Positions 23,601 through 34,115 of a stretch of DNA of 64,000 nucleotides are shown one piece after another. Position 1 is the first letter of the stretch; each line of letters starts with the position of its first letter. The DNA lies in NCBI GenBank assembly GCA_019973155.2, contig BPQB01000062.1, positions 124,001-188,000 on the forward strand, read 5' to 3'. The position numbers were made by a program, and so were the translations under genes. This DNA is from Phanerochaete sordida (Eukaryota; Basidiomycota; Agaricomycetes; Polyporales; Phanerochaetaceae). The notes under the pieces were generated by a model that worked only from the letters and a program-made list of their open reading frames with translations, ran no database searches and was not told the DNA's origin.

Positions 23601-24558
23601 CGGCAGCCTCGTCGTCACGACCGCGGAGAACAACATCCTCCGCCTCTTCCCCGTCTGCGAGGAGGACGAGGACAGCGGCAGCGACGACGACGGCGCTGCC
23701 GACGCCAGCTTTCTCGACCGCAGCTTTCGCGCCGGCGCGTTCGCCACCGCGTCGTTCCCCGGCGCGTACCCCGACGCTGCGCTCGAAGGCCGCGCGCAAC
23801 CAGGCGGCGCGCAACCAGCGCACGCGTCCCACGCCAGTGCGTACGCAGCCGCCGCCCGCGCGCGAGCCGCGCCGCCGCACGAAGAGCCGGCTCGAGAAGA
23901 CGCTGCTCTGGGGCCTCTGGATCCTGCAGCCGCGCCCGGACGTCGACCGGCCGACGCGGAACTAGCGTCGGCGTCCCCTGCCGCTAATGTCTTCCCCGAC
24001 ACCGCCGATACCTACACCACGATGGACACGCCCCTCGTACGGCACCGCCGCACGAGCGTGCCCGTGCGCGCACGCACACGGACGCGGTCGATGAGCGCCG
24101 GTGGTGCTGTCGCAAGCACGTCTACCAACACCAGCAGCGACGAGGCATCATTCGTGCCTTCCCCTATGCCCCTCGGCCTCGCGCCTGCACTCCCGCTCCT
24201 CCCGCCGCTCAGCGCGTCCTACCCGGGCGCGCACGCCCCGCTGCCGCCGCTGCTCGGCCCGAACACAACCGTGCCGTACATGCTGCACGGCTCGCGGCGG
24301 GTGTCGACCGCGGACCTCCTCGCGGACGGTGCAGAAGAGGACGCGAGCTGGTCTGCCGCGCTCGAGCCGCAGACGAAGGTCGAGCTGTTCGACGTGTATT
24401 CCGGCGACGAAGATGAGGACGAAGAAGAGGGCGCGCGCATGGACGAGGTCGACGACGAGTTCCTGCTCGGCGTCGACATCGCAGGGCCTGCGGAGCTGCC
24501 GTCGTTCTGCCGTCCTAGGGTCGGCGCGGAGGGGTGGATGCCCGCGGCGCACCTGTGA
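20655..24558 (+). CDS. Large serine/acidic low-complexity protein, unknown function (1284 aa, 2 exons)
   Basis: Exons are 20655-21874 and 21924-24558, joined across a 49-nt GTGAGT...CTGAC...cag intron in exact phase. I do not recognise the family. The N-terminus is ordered-looking (HPLPTVLFTLAYPAPPPSLP, then YAALLKRVVEDRLLDAEHSI). It is followed by a Ser/His repeat, a predicted beta-like segment (VRVLCRYVDGREVSWVWEAP), Lys/Asp-rich repeats (KDGKD), a basic KKKHKKRGSFMMGLVAL patch at the splice junction, and a second ordered stretch (LRRRARATLVDVFRRHVLAQ). The C-terminus has a helical region (SGERARLLGILARLASQHAA) and an acidic tail (VYSGDEDEDEEE). It has no signal peptide or membrane helix. 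A regulatory or scaffold role is plausible but not shown. A competing open frame at 23790-23965 leaves local doubt. Confidence 0.7.
20862..20965 (+). repeat. Ser/His coding microsatellite
   Basis: Repeated cactcctcgcactcc-type units encode a run of alternating Ser and His with a few Cys/Ala near residues 70-103 of the large protein. The stretch is simple-sequence DNA and a likely site of length variation. Confidence 0.8.
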
Positions 24559-25182
24559 TCTCGTCAAAGCCTGAACACAACTCGAACTCAACATATAAGC
24601 AACATCTCTGGTCCTCCGGACTCTCGGATTTCTCCCTCGTGTAGCATTTTCTCCCGCCTCTGCATCCATCTGCGCGTGCGCCTGGGCACAGCCGCCTGTA
24701 GTATTCTTTGCATCCCCGCACGCCCCTTTCTCCACATCTCCATAATGACGTCCTGCACATACGGCTCACCTCACACGGACTCTGTAGACGACGCGCCACG
24801 CCATGCTCCATCTTTTGCAACGCCAAGTCATCTCGATGCCGCGCCACGTCGCCCTACGCTAATGTACATACGATACTTGCTTTTTCGGCCTTACGCACGC
24901 ACCCTGACTCCAGCACACGCGCCGCTCCGGTGGTAACAACAGTAATAGTGTACATGTACATGCAACAAAGAATAGACCGTAACCTGAATTCGATGGATTT
25001 GTCGGAAACTGGAAGACAAGCGAGTAGGCTCAGGGCGTCAGTGAGATCCCGCTCTGCAGCGGTGGTGGAGATAACGTCTCGCATCGCCAGCTCGACAAGT
25101 GAATGTTACAGCTTGAGTTCTCATCTGGAGCTTCCGCCTGCTACGTGCAGCCTCTGTCATATAATTTTCAGCTTCCGTTGAG
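24559..25182. other. 3' flank / intergenic
   Basis: This is the AT-richer 3' flank of the large gene. No coding or RNA gene is recognised. Confidence 0.5.
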
Positions 25183-25200
25183 CTTGCAAATCGCGCACAC

Positions 25201-25514
25201 TGTAGCGGTGTGAGCGGTACAAACCGCCTGAGGAGCGTTACGCTCCGACTTGCCCTCCACGTTACAAACCGGCCTCATGTTTTGACCGAATTCGAGGTTT
25301 TCAGGCCCAGTTTCGCTGTCGTCGACGATGACAAAGACTGACAATGAGTGAAGATGGGAAGAAAGAAGCGAAAAGTCCTTCAAAAAACGAGAACGGCCAG
25401 TGTCGAGTCGATTTTGGCACGGTTTGAACCCGGAAGCGTTACGAAAAGGGCGAAATTACAAACCAAAAAGGTGGTGCGTTATGCGTTACGGTTTGTACCG
25501 TTCACACCGCTACA
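25201..25514. mobile_element. MITE-like element with 25-bp terminal inverted repeats
   Basis: The left end at 25201-25225 (tgtagcggtgtgagcggtac plus aaacc) is repeated in inverse orientation at 25490-25514 with 24 of 25 bases matching. Outside the ends the inverted similarity weakens but continues as gcaaat...gcacac on both sides, so the true termini may be slightly further out (about 25183 and 25540). The interior is about 264 bp with no coding capacity; variants of gttacaaacc and gcgttacg recur inside. No transposase is present, so it would be non-autonomous. A clear target-site duplication could not be fixed. Confidence 0.75.
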
Positions 25515-26381
25515 GCAGTAGCGTGTGCAAAATATTTGCATTTTGTTTGCTGCGCCGCAGACTCCGCTGCTGTCTGCCGGCGCGCGCTTTGCTTGTCTAC
25601 CACCACGACCGCCCGGTGCCTCATTGCTTTCAGCCTCATTTTCTCTCCTTCCTTCTCTCTGGGCTGTGCTCGTGTCATAGCTGGATGAATCCAGGTCGCT
25701 TTACGAGACTCACGCCGGTCAGCCAGTCACGGGCCCGCCCACTAAGCCAGGATCCCCGCGTTTCACGGAAATCGCGCTGCCGAGTGCTACGCGGCAGCGG
25801 CAGCCTGCGCACATTCACTCCCTCGACGTCACAGCGATCGTCAGACAATGCTGCGAGCCGCCGAGTACCGCCAAGCAATGTCCGTGCGCCGCCGCTCGCG
25901 TTGACGCCTGCGGACAGCGTACGCGGCGCGGCGGCTTGTGTCTGAAACGTCGTGGCGCGCGGCGACAAGGCAGCCCTCCCCGCGCGCCCCTGGCGTTTCA
26001 GACTCTGCCGATCATACAAAGGGAGCCTCTGCGTCCGCAGAGGGCGGCCGCCCTTGTTCGCGGACGCTATGTCGCTGCGCGGGGACAGGTTCGAACCGAC
26101 GCCTCGTCCGCCGTCGCGTTCGATGACCAGCCGCCGTGACTCGCGTACCGCCTCGTCGCTGTGCTCATTGATTTGCCTTTCAATAGGATATCACCTGCCC
26201 CACTGCACCTGCCAAGCTCCATCTGTCATGGCGCGCAGCGACCTCTTGGGAAGTCGGGAAGCCCAGAGAGTTCACTTGCCGCCCTGAAAGGCTATAAAGT
26301 CCTGATGAGCGCAGGTCGTATCGGCACCGTTCCTGCACCTCTTCGCCGTTCGCATTCATCGCGAAATAACTTACTCCCAGC
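25515..26381. other. Intergenic, no supported gene
   Basis: This is the region upstream of the GMC gene. No reading frame with recognisable similarity was seen. A short ggttcgaacc palindrome near 26089 looks like a tRNA T-arm but has no tRNA around it. Confidence 0.5.
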
Positions 26382-29331
26382 ATGCTTCTCCCAGCGAACC
26401 AGCTTGGTAATCAGAAATTCGACCATGTCATCGTCGGTACGTCTGACTCAGTTTGCGTACTCTCGATACCTCAATTACTGACCTACTCTTGTATACTAGG
26501 TGGAGGAGTACGTGGAAGCGTACCGAGTACCCTCCCTGCAACCTGACATGCATGCTTATCCTACAGACCGCCGGCCTCACGCTCGCCGCACGCCTGACCG
26601 AGGACCCGAGCGTCCGCGTACTGGTACTCGAAGCGGGCCAAGCCAACATCGACGACCCTGAGCTCTGTGAGTCCGCCAACAGCCTGCACGCCATCCGAAG
26701 CTGACTCACGCGTAGTGCGCCCGGCGATCTACGGGAGCCACTTCGCGAACCCTGTCCATGCTTGGCCGCACAAGACGGTGTGTCGTAATGCCGCTTGTCG
26801 CGAGACCGACGGCTGAGATCTCCTCGCGCTCCTTAGGTCGGCCAGAAGGGCCTGAACGGCAGAGAGGCGCCGTGGCCGCGGTACGTGCCTCGGGCGTATG
26901 CAGCCATGTCGCCCGTGCTGACGCGAGCTCGCAGAGGCAAGGGCCTCGGAGGCTCGTCCGCCATCAACTTCATGTGCTACACGAAGCCGCCGGCGCGCGA
27001 CGTCGATGGTGCGCCGCATCCGCGTCTGGCTCTACCTCGCAGCTTACCGCCGAACCAGACTTCGAACGTCTGGGGAACCCCGGATGGAACTGGACAAAGC
27101 TCCAGCCGTACTTCGAGCGCGTCGAAGGGTCCGTCGTCCTCCTGTGCAGGGCACGACCAGCACTGACCGCGAAATTCCAGCTTCGTCGAGCCTACTGACG
27201 AATACAGGGCACGTACGGGCGTACAGCCGGAGCATTGGAACATCGGGCGACACGGTACGCCGTAGATCCCCGTCGCACCACTCTTCTCGCTGACGTCCTG
27301 CCCGATCTTAAGGCCCTCTGATGGTTTCATACCCGAAGACCCTCGCCGACGGAGAGCTACTGATCCAGCAGGCATGTGCCCCAGACTCGGCCACGCGTTC
27401 CGCCCCTCTGACCTGCCCGCGACAGTCCTTCCTGAACTGCGGCCTCCCTCGCTCCCCGAAGCCGGTGCGTACGCTTGGACGTCACGCTGTCTGCCCGCTT
27501 AACGATGCCTTCGCTTAGCTCGACGGCGACGTAAGTCTATCCGCCGCCCGCACGTTCGGCGAGCTGACCAGTCGCACTAGCCCCGTGGGATAACTTTCCT
27601 GCCAAACACCTACGACCCGCGCACGCACAAACGCTCGTATTCGACCACGGTGCGTCGCCTCATCCTGCGTAGCCCCGACCTTTCTGACCGCGCCCGCAGG
27701 CGTTCTACCTCCCGAACCGACACCGACCGAACCTCCGCGTCGTCGTCGGCGCACGCGCGAATCGCGTCCTGACCGAGCGTGGGCCAGACGGCCAGTGGGT
27801 CGCCGCCGGCGTCGAGTTCACTGACGAGGCCTCTGGAAGCGTGTTCGCCGTGAATGCGAAGCGCGAGGTCATCCTCTGTGCAGGGTGCGTCTCTCGTGCT
27901 GCCGTATGGTGCCGAATTTTGACGACCTTTGCGCAGGGCACTGCAGAGCCCGCAGATCCTCGAGCTCTCGGGCTTCGGCCGGCCTGATATCCTGGCCAAG
28001 ATTGGTGTGCCTCTCAAGGAAGAGTTGCCCGGTGTCGGCGAGAACGTCCAGGAGCACATGTACGTCGGCGTCAGCTGGGGTATGTCGCCGCTCTCTCCCA
28101 CTCATATCGCCGATTTTACTGACAAACTCTGCTCCCAGAGCTGAAAGACGACGCGCCCTTCGACACCCTCGACCTCCTGCGCGACCCCGCCGTCGCGGCG
28201 CAGCACCTCGAGCTGCAGTACGCCCTTCCCATCCCTCTCTCCCTCCCTCGCTGACACTCCTCCAGCGCGCGCGGCGAAGGCCTCCACACGACCGGCATCG
28301 TCGGCTTCGCATGGGCCGCGCCCGCCGACGTCGCCGGCCCGTCCGCGCTCGCCAGCATCAAAGCGCAGATGCAGGCCGCCGTGGACGCCGTCGACGCCAA
28401 GGCACACCCGGCGCTGAAGACGCAGATCGCGCTCGCGCTCGCGCGCCTCGAGACGAGCCCCGGCTGCGAGTACATCAGCGTCCCTGGGTTCCTCGGCGGG
28501 CCGAGTGCGTCTTTCGCGCGTCCTGCAGAGCGTGCGCTGATGGCATTTGGTTGCAGACCCGCCGGTGCCGGGGAAGAGGTACGCGACCATCTGCGTCGCG
28601 CTGAACCACTGCATCTCGCGCGGTGCTATCGTACGTATCGTCTGCACTTTCGTGTACCCGCTCCCAGCTGACGCTGTCGGCCGATAGCACTGTGCGTCCG
28701 CGGATCCGCTGCAGCCTCCCGCCATGGACGCGGGCTACTACGAGCAGGACGTCGGTGCGTCTTCCCGAGTTTTCCAGTGCGGCCATGACACTGAGCAAGG
28801 GGCCCCAGACCTCGCGGTGCACGTCGAGGCGGTCAAGTTCGCGCGCCGCGTCGCCGCGACGGCGCCGATGCGCGACATGCTCCAGCTCGAGCACAGCCCC
28901 GGCGCGGACGTGCAGACCGACGAGCAGCTGCGCGGTGCGTCCTCCTCTTTTTCCCTGCCACCTGAGGCGCTCACGTGCGTGCAACGCCGACAGACTGGAT
29001 CAAGTCGGCGGTGTGCTCGACCTGGCGTGCGTATCCATCTCTTTGACTGTATGTCGAAGCAGCTGATAGTCCTCGTGGTAGACACGGCCGGCTCCTGCTC
29101 GATGCTCCCGAAGGAGATGCACGGCGTCGTCGCGCCGGACCTGAAGGTCTACGGCACTGGCAACCTGCGCGTCGTCGACCTCTCCGTCGTACCCCTGCAT
29201 TTTGCCTCGCACCCGATGAGCGTCGTGTATGCCATCGCTGAGAAAGGTGAGTGGCTTGGATAGGTCACGAAAGCTAGATGCTAATGGACGGATCGTCAGC
29301 GGCGGACTTGATCAAGGATTCGGCTGCGTAA
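26382..29331 (+). CDS. GMC family FAD-dependent oxidoreductase (602 aa, 22 exons)
   Basis: Twenty-two exons could be followed in phase from ATG 26382 to TAA 29329-29331, including an 8-nt exon (26500-26507) and a 12-nt exon (27519-27530). The product has 602 residues, typical of the family. The FAD-binding start is FDHVIVGGGTAGLTLAARL, with VLVLEAG at the end of the fold. The GMC signatures read GKGLGGSSAINFMCYTKP and LQSPQILELSGFG. The C-terminal active-site region holds WHTAGSCSMLPKEM (catalytic His) and VPLHFASHPMSVVYAIAE (second His). There is no signal peptide, so it is probably intracellular. Family members oxidise alcohols or sugars with oxygen or another acceptor; the substrate is not predictable here. 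One intron (27372-27425) would be GC-AG and is also open in frame, so an 18-residue insertion is possible. The gene ends tail to tail with the F-box gene at 29450. Confidence 0.88.
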
Positions 29332-29449
29332 ACTCGCGTTCGCAAGCTAGAGCTGAGCTAAAGGGCTGTCGCTTGTACATGTGTATATTGTCTCATCGCT
29401 TTCCAGCCTGATATTGTGTGTATTATACCACAATCTACGATACCGTAGT

Positions 29450-31177
29450 CTAAGGCACTCCGTGGCGCGACACAAGTTCGGCCTTCGTCACCCGACGAAC
29501 GTTGGGCGCCATCTGCACGATCGCCGGCCACACCTCCTCCACCACTTCGCAGTCGACCAGGAGCAACGTCTCTAGCGTTCCCACGAGTTCTACGACGCTC
29601 TGTAAGACGTGTACGCAGCAGGTATGCCCCTTGAGCCGTGCAGCGCGCGCCTCTGCACTTTCGTCCTCATGATCACCCTCGTCCTTGACATCCGCTTCTG
29701 GGCCGTCGCGTGTATCGCCCAGCAGGCACCACGAGAGAAATTTGTATCTGACAACCTTAAGCGTCCGCAGCCGCGGGAAGAGGCCCCTGTGCTCGAGGAG
29801 GGCCGTGTATACCCAGGTAAGCTCGGTGTCGACGAGCACGAGCTCGATGAGGTTCGCGAACACATGCAGGAACGCGTCGATCCCGCGCGCGCGGCCGCAC
29901 CCCACGCCAGTCAGCGACAGCCCGCGCACATTCGCGGCGGGGAGGTGCGCGAGCAGCGTGCGCGCTGTGAACGCGCTGTCCTGCACGCTCAGCGACACCT
30001 GGGGGCTCGTCCCATGCGGCGGCGTCCAGCAGCACATGCGGAGCTGGTCGCGCCAGACCTCGCCGGCGGCGTTCGGCACGCACTGCAGGCCGAGGGCCAC
30101 GATGGGGACGCGCTTGAGGTCGACCAGCACGGGGACGGTGTGCGCGAGCTGCAGCGCAGCCTCGGGCAGCCGGCGGTGAGCCATGAATACGTCGGTGATG
30201 GTGACCATGGTGCCGTAGCGAAGAAGCATGTGGCGGAGGAGCACACCGCTGTCGAAGGCGCTGCCGGTCAGCACGACGACCTTGAGGTTGGGCATAGGAA
30301 CACGGAGCCGGTTGTCGGGGTTCTGTTGAACTGGATCGTCGACAAAACAGCAGAATGCCTCGAGGCACTCGAGAGACGAGAGCCTCGTCAGCGCCGTTCG
30401 CGCTGTCGCAACGGGTGCAGCATATCCCTCGGCCGGTCGCATGGGCCAAATAGTGAGCTTCTTCAGCGAGCTGAATCGAGAGACCTCGTGCCAGACGCGG
30501 GGATGCATCGTGACTGTCAAGGACGTCAAGATGGCCGCGCTGTTGACACTGTTGAGTAGCGAGTGCAGATAGGGGGAGGAGAAGTCGCGTAAGACAAGCT
30601 GCGAGAGGAGCGGCGCGTCCCATGACGTCGGCAGCAGCGTAGTCTCCGCGTTCGGTGCAGTTGAGCCAGGAACCTCGATGGCCAGTCGCGCGGGCCATAA
30701 CGCGAGGCTTCGCACTCTTCGGAGTTCGTTGACGATGGCAGCCCAGCTGTCTCTAGAAATGGAGACCTCTCCATATGTGTGAATGATGATGTCCAATGGT
30801 AGTGATTTGGAGCGTCTGAATGCCGTCCGCAAGAACGAGTTATCGCAAGGAAGCACGACGTACGTCCAGAGGCATGGTGTCCGGAGAACGACGGAGGCCC
30901 AGTGACCGCATACTAGGCTCAGCCTGTGAAGCCATAGCCAAGGCTCCTCGCGCGGAGCGTCGTCTTGAATAGCATCGGCCATGCAGAACGTGAAGATTGA
31001 CACGAGGAGTTCGACGGGAAGGCGGTATATTGGGCTCTTCACGCCACTTCGAGCAGCGCTAACGATCCCGTGCGTAGAAATGGAACATTTTCTGGACGGC
31101 ATGGGGCGAGCGTATACGGGTGTGTTGTTAGAGAGATGGAAGAGGGTTTGACGGCTGAGACGCCATAGGAGGGCCAA
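29450..31177 (-). CDS. F-box protein with LRR-like C-terminus (575 aa)
   Basis: This is one open exon of 575 codons. Residues about 50-95 hold an F-box-like domain: YRLPVELLVSIFTFC, then LHRLSLVCGHWASVVLRTPC and LWTYVVLP. The rest alternates leucine-rich beta/alpha elements (SLTVTMHPRVWHEVSRFSSL, LKKLTIWP, LIELVLVDTEL), as in basidiomycete F-box/LRR proteins. An acidic linker (DGPEADVKDEGDHEDE) lies near residue 500. It belongs to a different subfamily from the 0-18 kb genes. It is likely an SCF substrate receptor; the substrate is unknown. An ATG further inside (MPSRKCS) could also serve as the start. Confidence 0.8.
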   Translation of the reverse strand: MALLWRLSRQTLFHLSNNTPVYARPMPSRKCSISTHGIVSAARSGVKSPIYRLPVELLVSIFTFCMADAIQDDAPREEPWLWLHRLSLVCGHWASVVLRTPCLWTYVVLPCDNSFLRTAFRRSKSLPLDIIIHTYGEVSISRDSWAAIVNELRRVRSLALWPARLAIEVPGSTAPNAETTLLPTSWDAPLLSQLVLRDFSSPYLHSLLNSVNSAAILTSLTVTMHPRVWHEVSRFSSLKKLTIWPMRPAEGYAAPVATARTALTRLSSLECLEAFCCFVDDPVQQNPDNRLRVPMPNLKVVVLTGSAFDSGVLLRHMLLRYGTMVTITDVFMAHRRLPEAALQLAHTVPVLVDLKRVPIVALGLQCVPNAAGEVWRDQLRMCCWTPPHGTSPQVSLSVQDSAFTARTLLAHLPAANVRGLSLTGVGCGRARGIDAFLHVFANLIELVLVDTELTWVYTALLEHRGLFPRLRTLKVVRYKFLSWCLLGDTRDGPEADVKDEGDHEDESAEARAARLKGHTCCVHVLQSVVELVGTLETLLLVDCEVVEEVWPAIVQMAPNVRRVTKAELVSRHGVP

Positions 31178-32027
31178 TATATGAGGCTCGAACGACCGTA
31201 AACGGAGTGTGTGGCCATTGCGTTCGGACTGTAGTAAAACAAGTCATCGCCTCAGGTGTCTCAATGAATGAAAGGGAGTGGCTTAGCACACCGAAGAAAG
31301 GAGCGACCGCCGCCGCGCACCGCGGCCACATACACGAGGCAAATATTTCTCAATGAACGTCATTCTTTGAGGGAGGCCGTTCAAATGTGTTGCAAAGGTG
31401 TCAAAGACAATGCATGCAAGCTTCGGGAGCGCGGCAGGCGTATGAATAGGCCTGCAGAACCGGGACTGATCAGCCGAAAGGAGGTCTGCGAGGATCGCGT
31501 GGCTCACCTTCATTCGCCAGTCACCGGTCATCTCCTCCCCGCCAGTTCGCTCTGTAGTGTCTACAGCCAGCATGCTGCTGCTCTGTGCGTGAGCTACAAG
31601 TCACTTGTAGCTCATCTGGCCGGCACTGGCATGTCTTGGGGCTGGGGAGTTGCAGGTAGTCTTTCGAGCGCCTCGAGCGGGCTGACGGTAGTGAAGACGA
31701 ACATGATATTGTACAGAGCCAACACTGCAGATTACAGGAAGAGATAAGACATGGATAGGAGTGCTCGATGGAGATGGAGTACTCGAGGCAGTGGTTGGGT
31801 GAAGAAAGCTGTTTGCTCGTGTTAGGATCGGAAGGCTCAGCTTTCCGTATCTGGACAAGTCACGCCGAGCAGACCAGGTCGAAACGCACATGCTTCCAGC
31901 TCGGATTGCAAGAGTATATGGTGTCTATGCACGAATAAAAGAAAGAACTACAATTCAAAGCCACATCCTCGAGAGCTCGGTCAACGAGACCCTGTAATAA
32001 ATACAAAAAGGCTACCGCAGCTCGCCC
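31178..32027. other. Intergenic, no supported gene
   Basis: This contains the promoter side of the F-box gene at 29450-31177 and the 3' flank of the one at 32028. No further coding or RNA feature is recognised. Confidence 0.5.
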
Positions 32028-33446
32028 TCACAACCTAACACTGGAGCTGTTGGCTTTCTGGGTCTCCTCCACGAACTTATCGAAGTGGCTTTGCTGGTCG
32101 TCGTAAATGCAGCAGTTTACGAGTACCAGCTTCTTGAGCTTCTCGAGGTGCGACTCCGACGTGTTCATGCGCACATAGAGCAGCAGATTCACGTCGGCCA
32201 CCGCCTCGCTGTCCGCGAACTCCATGTCGGCGAGTTCCAGCAGAGCAAGCGAAGGGATATTAGACTGGAAGTTCACGCCAAACAGCGCGCCCTTGAGCCA
32301 GCTGACGGTGCATCCGCGGACGGAGAGCGTTTCGATGTGCTTCAGAGGCCCGCCCAAAAACTTGGCGGCCAAGACCCCAGACTCGATGTCGCGCCCGCCG
32401 GAGGCGACGACCGTGCGCACGCCGGCGAGTGGGAGGCGCAGCGCGAACTCGTCCAGGATCCCCCGGCGGGCGGGCAGGGCGATTGCGAAGCGGGGCCCGT
32501 TGGCCGTGTACCCTCGCAGCGTGAGCTGCTTCCAGCCGAGCGCAAAGTCGAGCTCGAGTGTCTTGAGCTTCTCGTCGCCGATGAGTCGCGGAACGGCTCT
32601 GTGCAATGCATCGATGACGTGGCTGTCGTCCCCAGTGTAATCGGCCCAGGGGTCTACGTCTTCAAGCGATACGTGGGTGAGCTGCGAGGTGCCAATGTCG
32701 ACCGCGTTGAGCGCAAGCACGGCGCCCAAGAGGTTTCCGGAGACCTTGAGTCGTCGGAGCGCAGGGAACACGAGGAGATTGGCCATCTCCAGTTCGCCCT
32801 CCACGCCCATACAGAAGATGTCGAGTTCTTCGAGGCGCTCCATCCGGCCGGGGGGCGAAATGAACAGGTCGTCGAACGCCGGTGCCAGGGCTCCCCCACC
32901 GCGAATAGTGAGTTTCTTGAGCGAAGCGAACTTGAGGAGGTGGCACCACATCCCGGGGAAGGCCCGAATGTCCAGCTTTTCAAGCAGCTGAGGAGCCTCT
33001 GCGAGGTGTTCGAATATCCTTTGTGTAATGGGTGTGTGGGGGTCGTGGGGGCCGCTGCTCTCAACCGTGTCCTGCCAGTAGTAGATATCGAGGACGACAC
33101 ACTGAGCGTTCCGCAGCACCTCCTTGGTAGCGACTATATCCTCCTCTGCCATGAATACGCTCTCGCGGTCGAGGCTAACAGTCAGAGGGGTCTTGCCAAC
33201 ACGTTCGCGGGCGAGCTTGACGATGTTGGCGGGAGCAGGGAAGACGATGTGGGTCCACAGCGCCTCGCAGCCGAGGGCGACGTCCTTCCAGAACCGGCAG
33301 ACGAGCATGAGCTCGCACAGCGACCACGGCTCCCGCGCGGAGACAAGGTCGGACTTGTACAGCTTGAAGATCGCGGCGAGGATCTCGAAGGGGAGGTCGG
33401 AGATGGTGGCCAGCGCCATCTGCGAAGTCGAGGGTTGGGAAGACAT
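32028..33446 (-). CDS. F-box protein (472 aa)
   Basis: This is a single exon of 472 codons. An F-box begins at about residue 15 (ISDLPFEILAAIFKLYKSD) and continues as LCELMLVCRFWKDVALGCEA with LWTHIVFP, the standard basidiomycete order. Leucine-rich segments follow (LLEKLDIRAFPGMWCHLLKF, LEELDIFC, LKTLELDFALGWKQLTLRG). The start is supported by the F-box lying close behind it. The long antisense frame on the plus strand (32085-33464) is a GC-skew shadow. The role is SCF-type target recognition by family inference; the target is unknown. Confidence 0.82.
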   Translation of the reverse strand: MSSQPSTSQMALATISDLPFEILAAIFKLYKSDLVSAREPWSLCELMLVCRFWKDVALGCEALWTHIVFPAPANIVKLARERVGKTPLTVSLDRESVFMAEEDIVATKEVLRNAQCVVLDIYYWQDTVESSGPHDPHTPITQRIFEHLAEAPQLLEKLDIRAFPGMWCHLLKFASLKKLTIRGGGALAPAFDDLFISPPGRMERLEELDIFCMGVEGELEMANLLVFPALRRLKVSGNLLGAVLALNAVDIGTSQLTHVSLEDVDPWADYTGDDSHVIDALHRAVPRLIGDEKLKTLELDFALGWKQLTLRGYTANGPRFAIALPARRGILDEFALRLPLAGVRTVVASGGRDIESGVLAAKFLGGPLKHIETLSVRGCTVSWLKGALFGVNFQSNIPSLALLELADMEFADSEAVADVNLLLYVRMNTSESHLEKLKKLVLVNCCIYDDQQSHFDKFVEETQKANSSSVRL

Positions 33447-34115
33447 GGTAGGGGGCGTACGTAAAAGGTCGGTGCGACGCGGGTGTTGAGAGAAGGAGCT
33501 GAGGAGTCCTGTCTAGCTTCCTCCGGTTATATACCTCGCCAGCTTGACGAAAGACCCTGAGCTGAGTGATGAAGGCAGAAAACACGTCGGCACGCTAAAT
33601 CAGTGCGTACCTTCATTTCATCGCAGGCCACAAAGGACCATCCTTTGAATGCGAGACCCGCCTTCTGGACCCTGTTGTTTCTGTGGGAAAGACGCGTGAA
33701 ACAAGGCGGGCGGCCATTCAGATTTGCGTGCCACGAGCACAAATGAAAGCCACGCACCTCGATCGTGGCGCAAGTGGCCATAACGTTGACCGTAGCGCGT
33801 ATTCTGACAAAGAAGCGACGCCTTCAGAAATCTGAACAAATGAAGAGCATCAGAGGCAGCAGCGCGGGCTGGAAGCGCACGATTCGCGCATGAGCACCGG
33901 AGGCCGACCCGTCGCGTAGATAATCCAGGTGTATTGCAAGAATCTTAGTCCAATAGTGTACACGTACATTTGGCCTGTGAGCTTAGAAGTGCAAGAAAAG
34001 GAACTGAGCGACTGAGTGATGCTGCAGGGTGGATGTTATGATGAGCGGCGACGAGCGCATGAGATAGAACTTTGGAGGGTGGAAGGAGGACAAGCTAGGG
34101 ATAGCGACGAGGAAT
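33447..34115. other. Intergenic, no supported gene
   Basis: This is the promoter side of the F-box gene (33446) and the 3' flank of the BTB gene (34116). Nothing else is recognised. Confidence 0.5.

Noticed and set aside
32085..33464. 459-codon plus-strand frame opposite the F-box gene at 32028-33446
   Set aside because: Antisense to a gene with clear F-box motifs. The open frame follows from codon bias, and no domain or promoter supports it.
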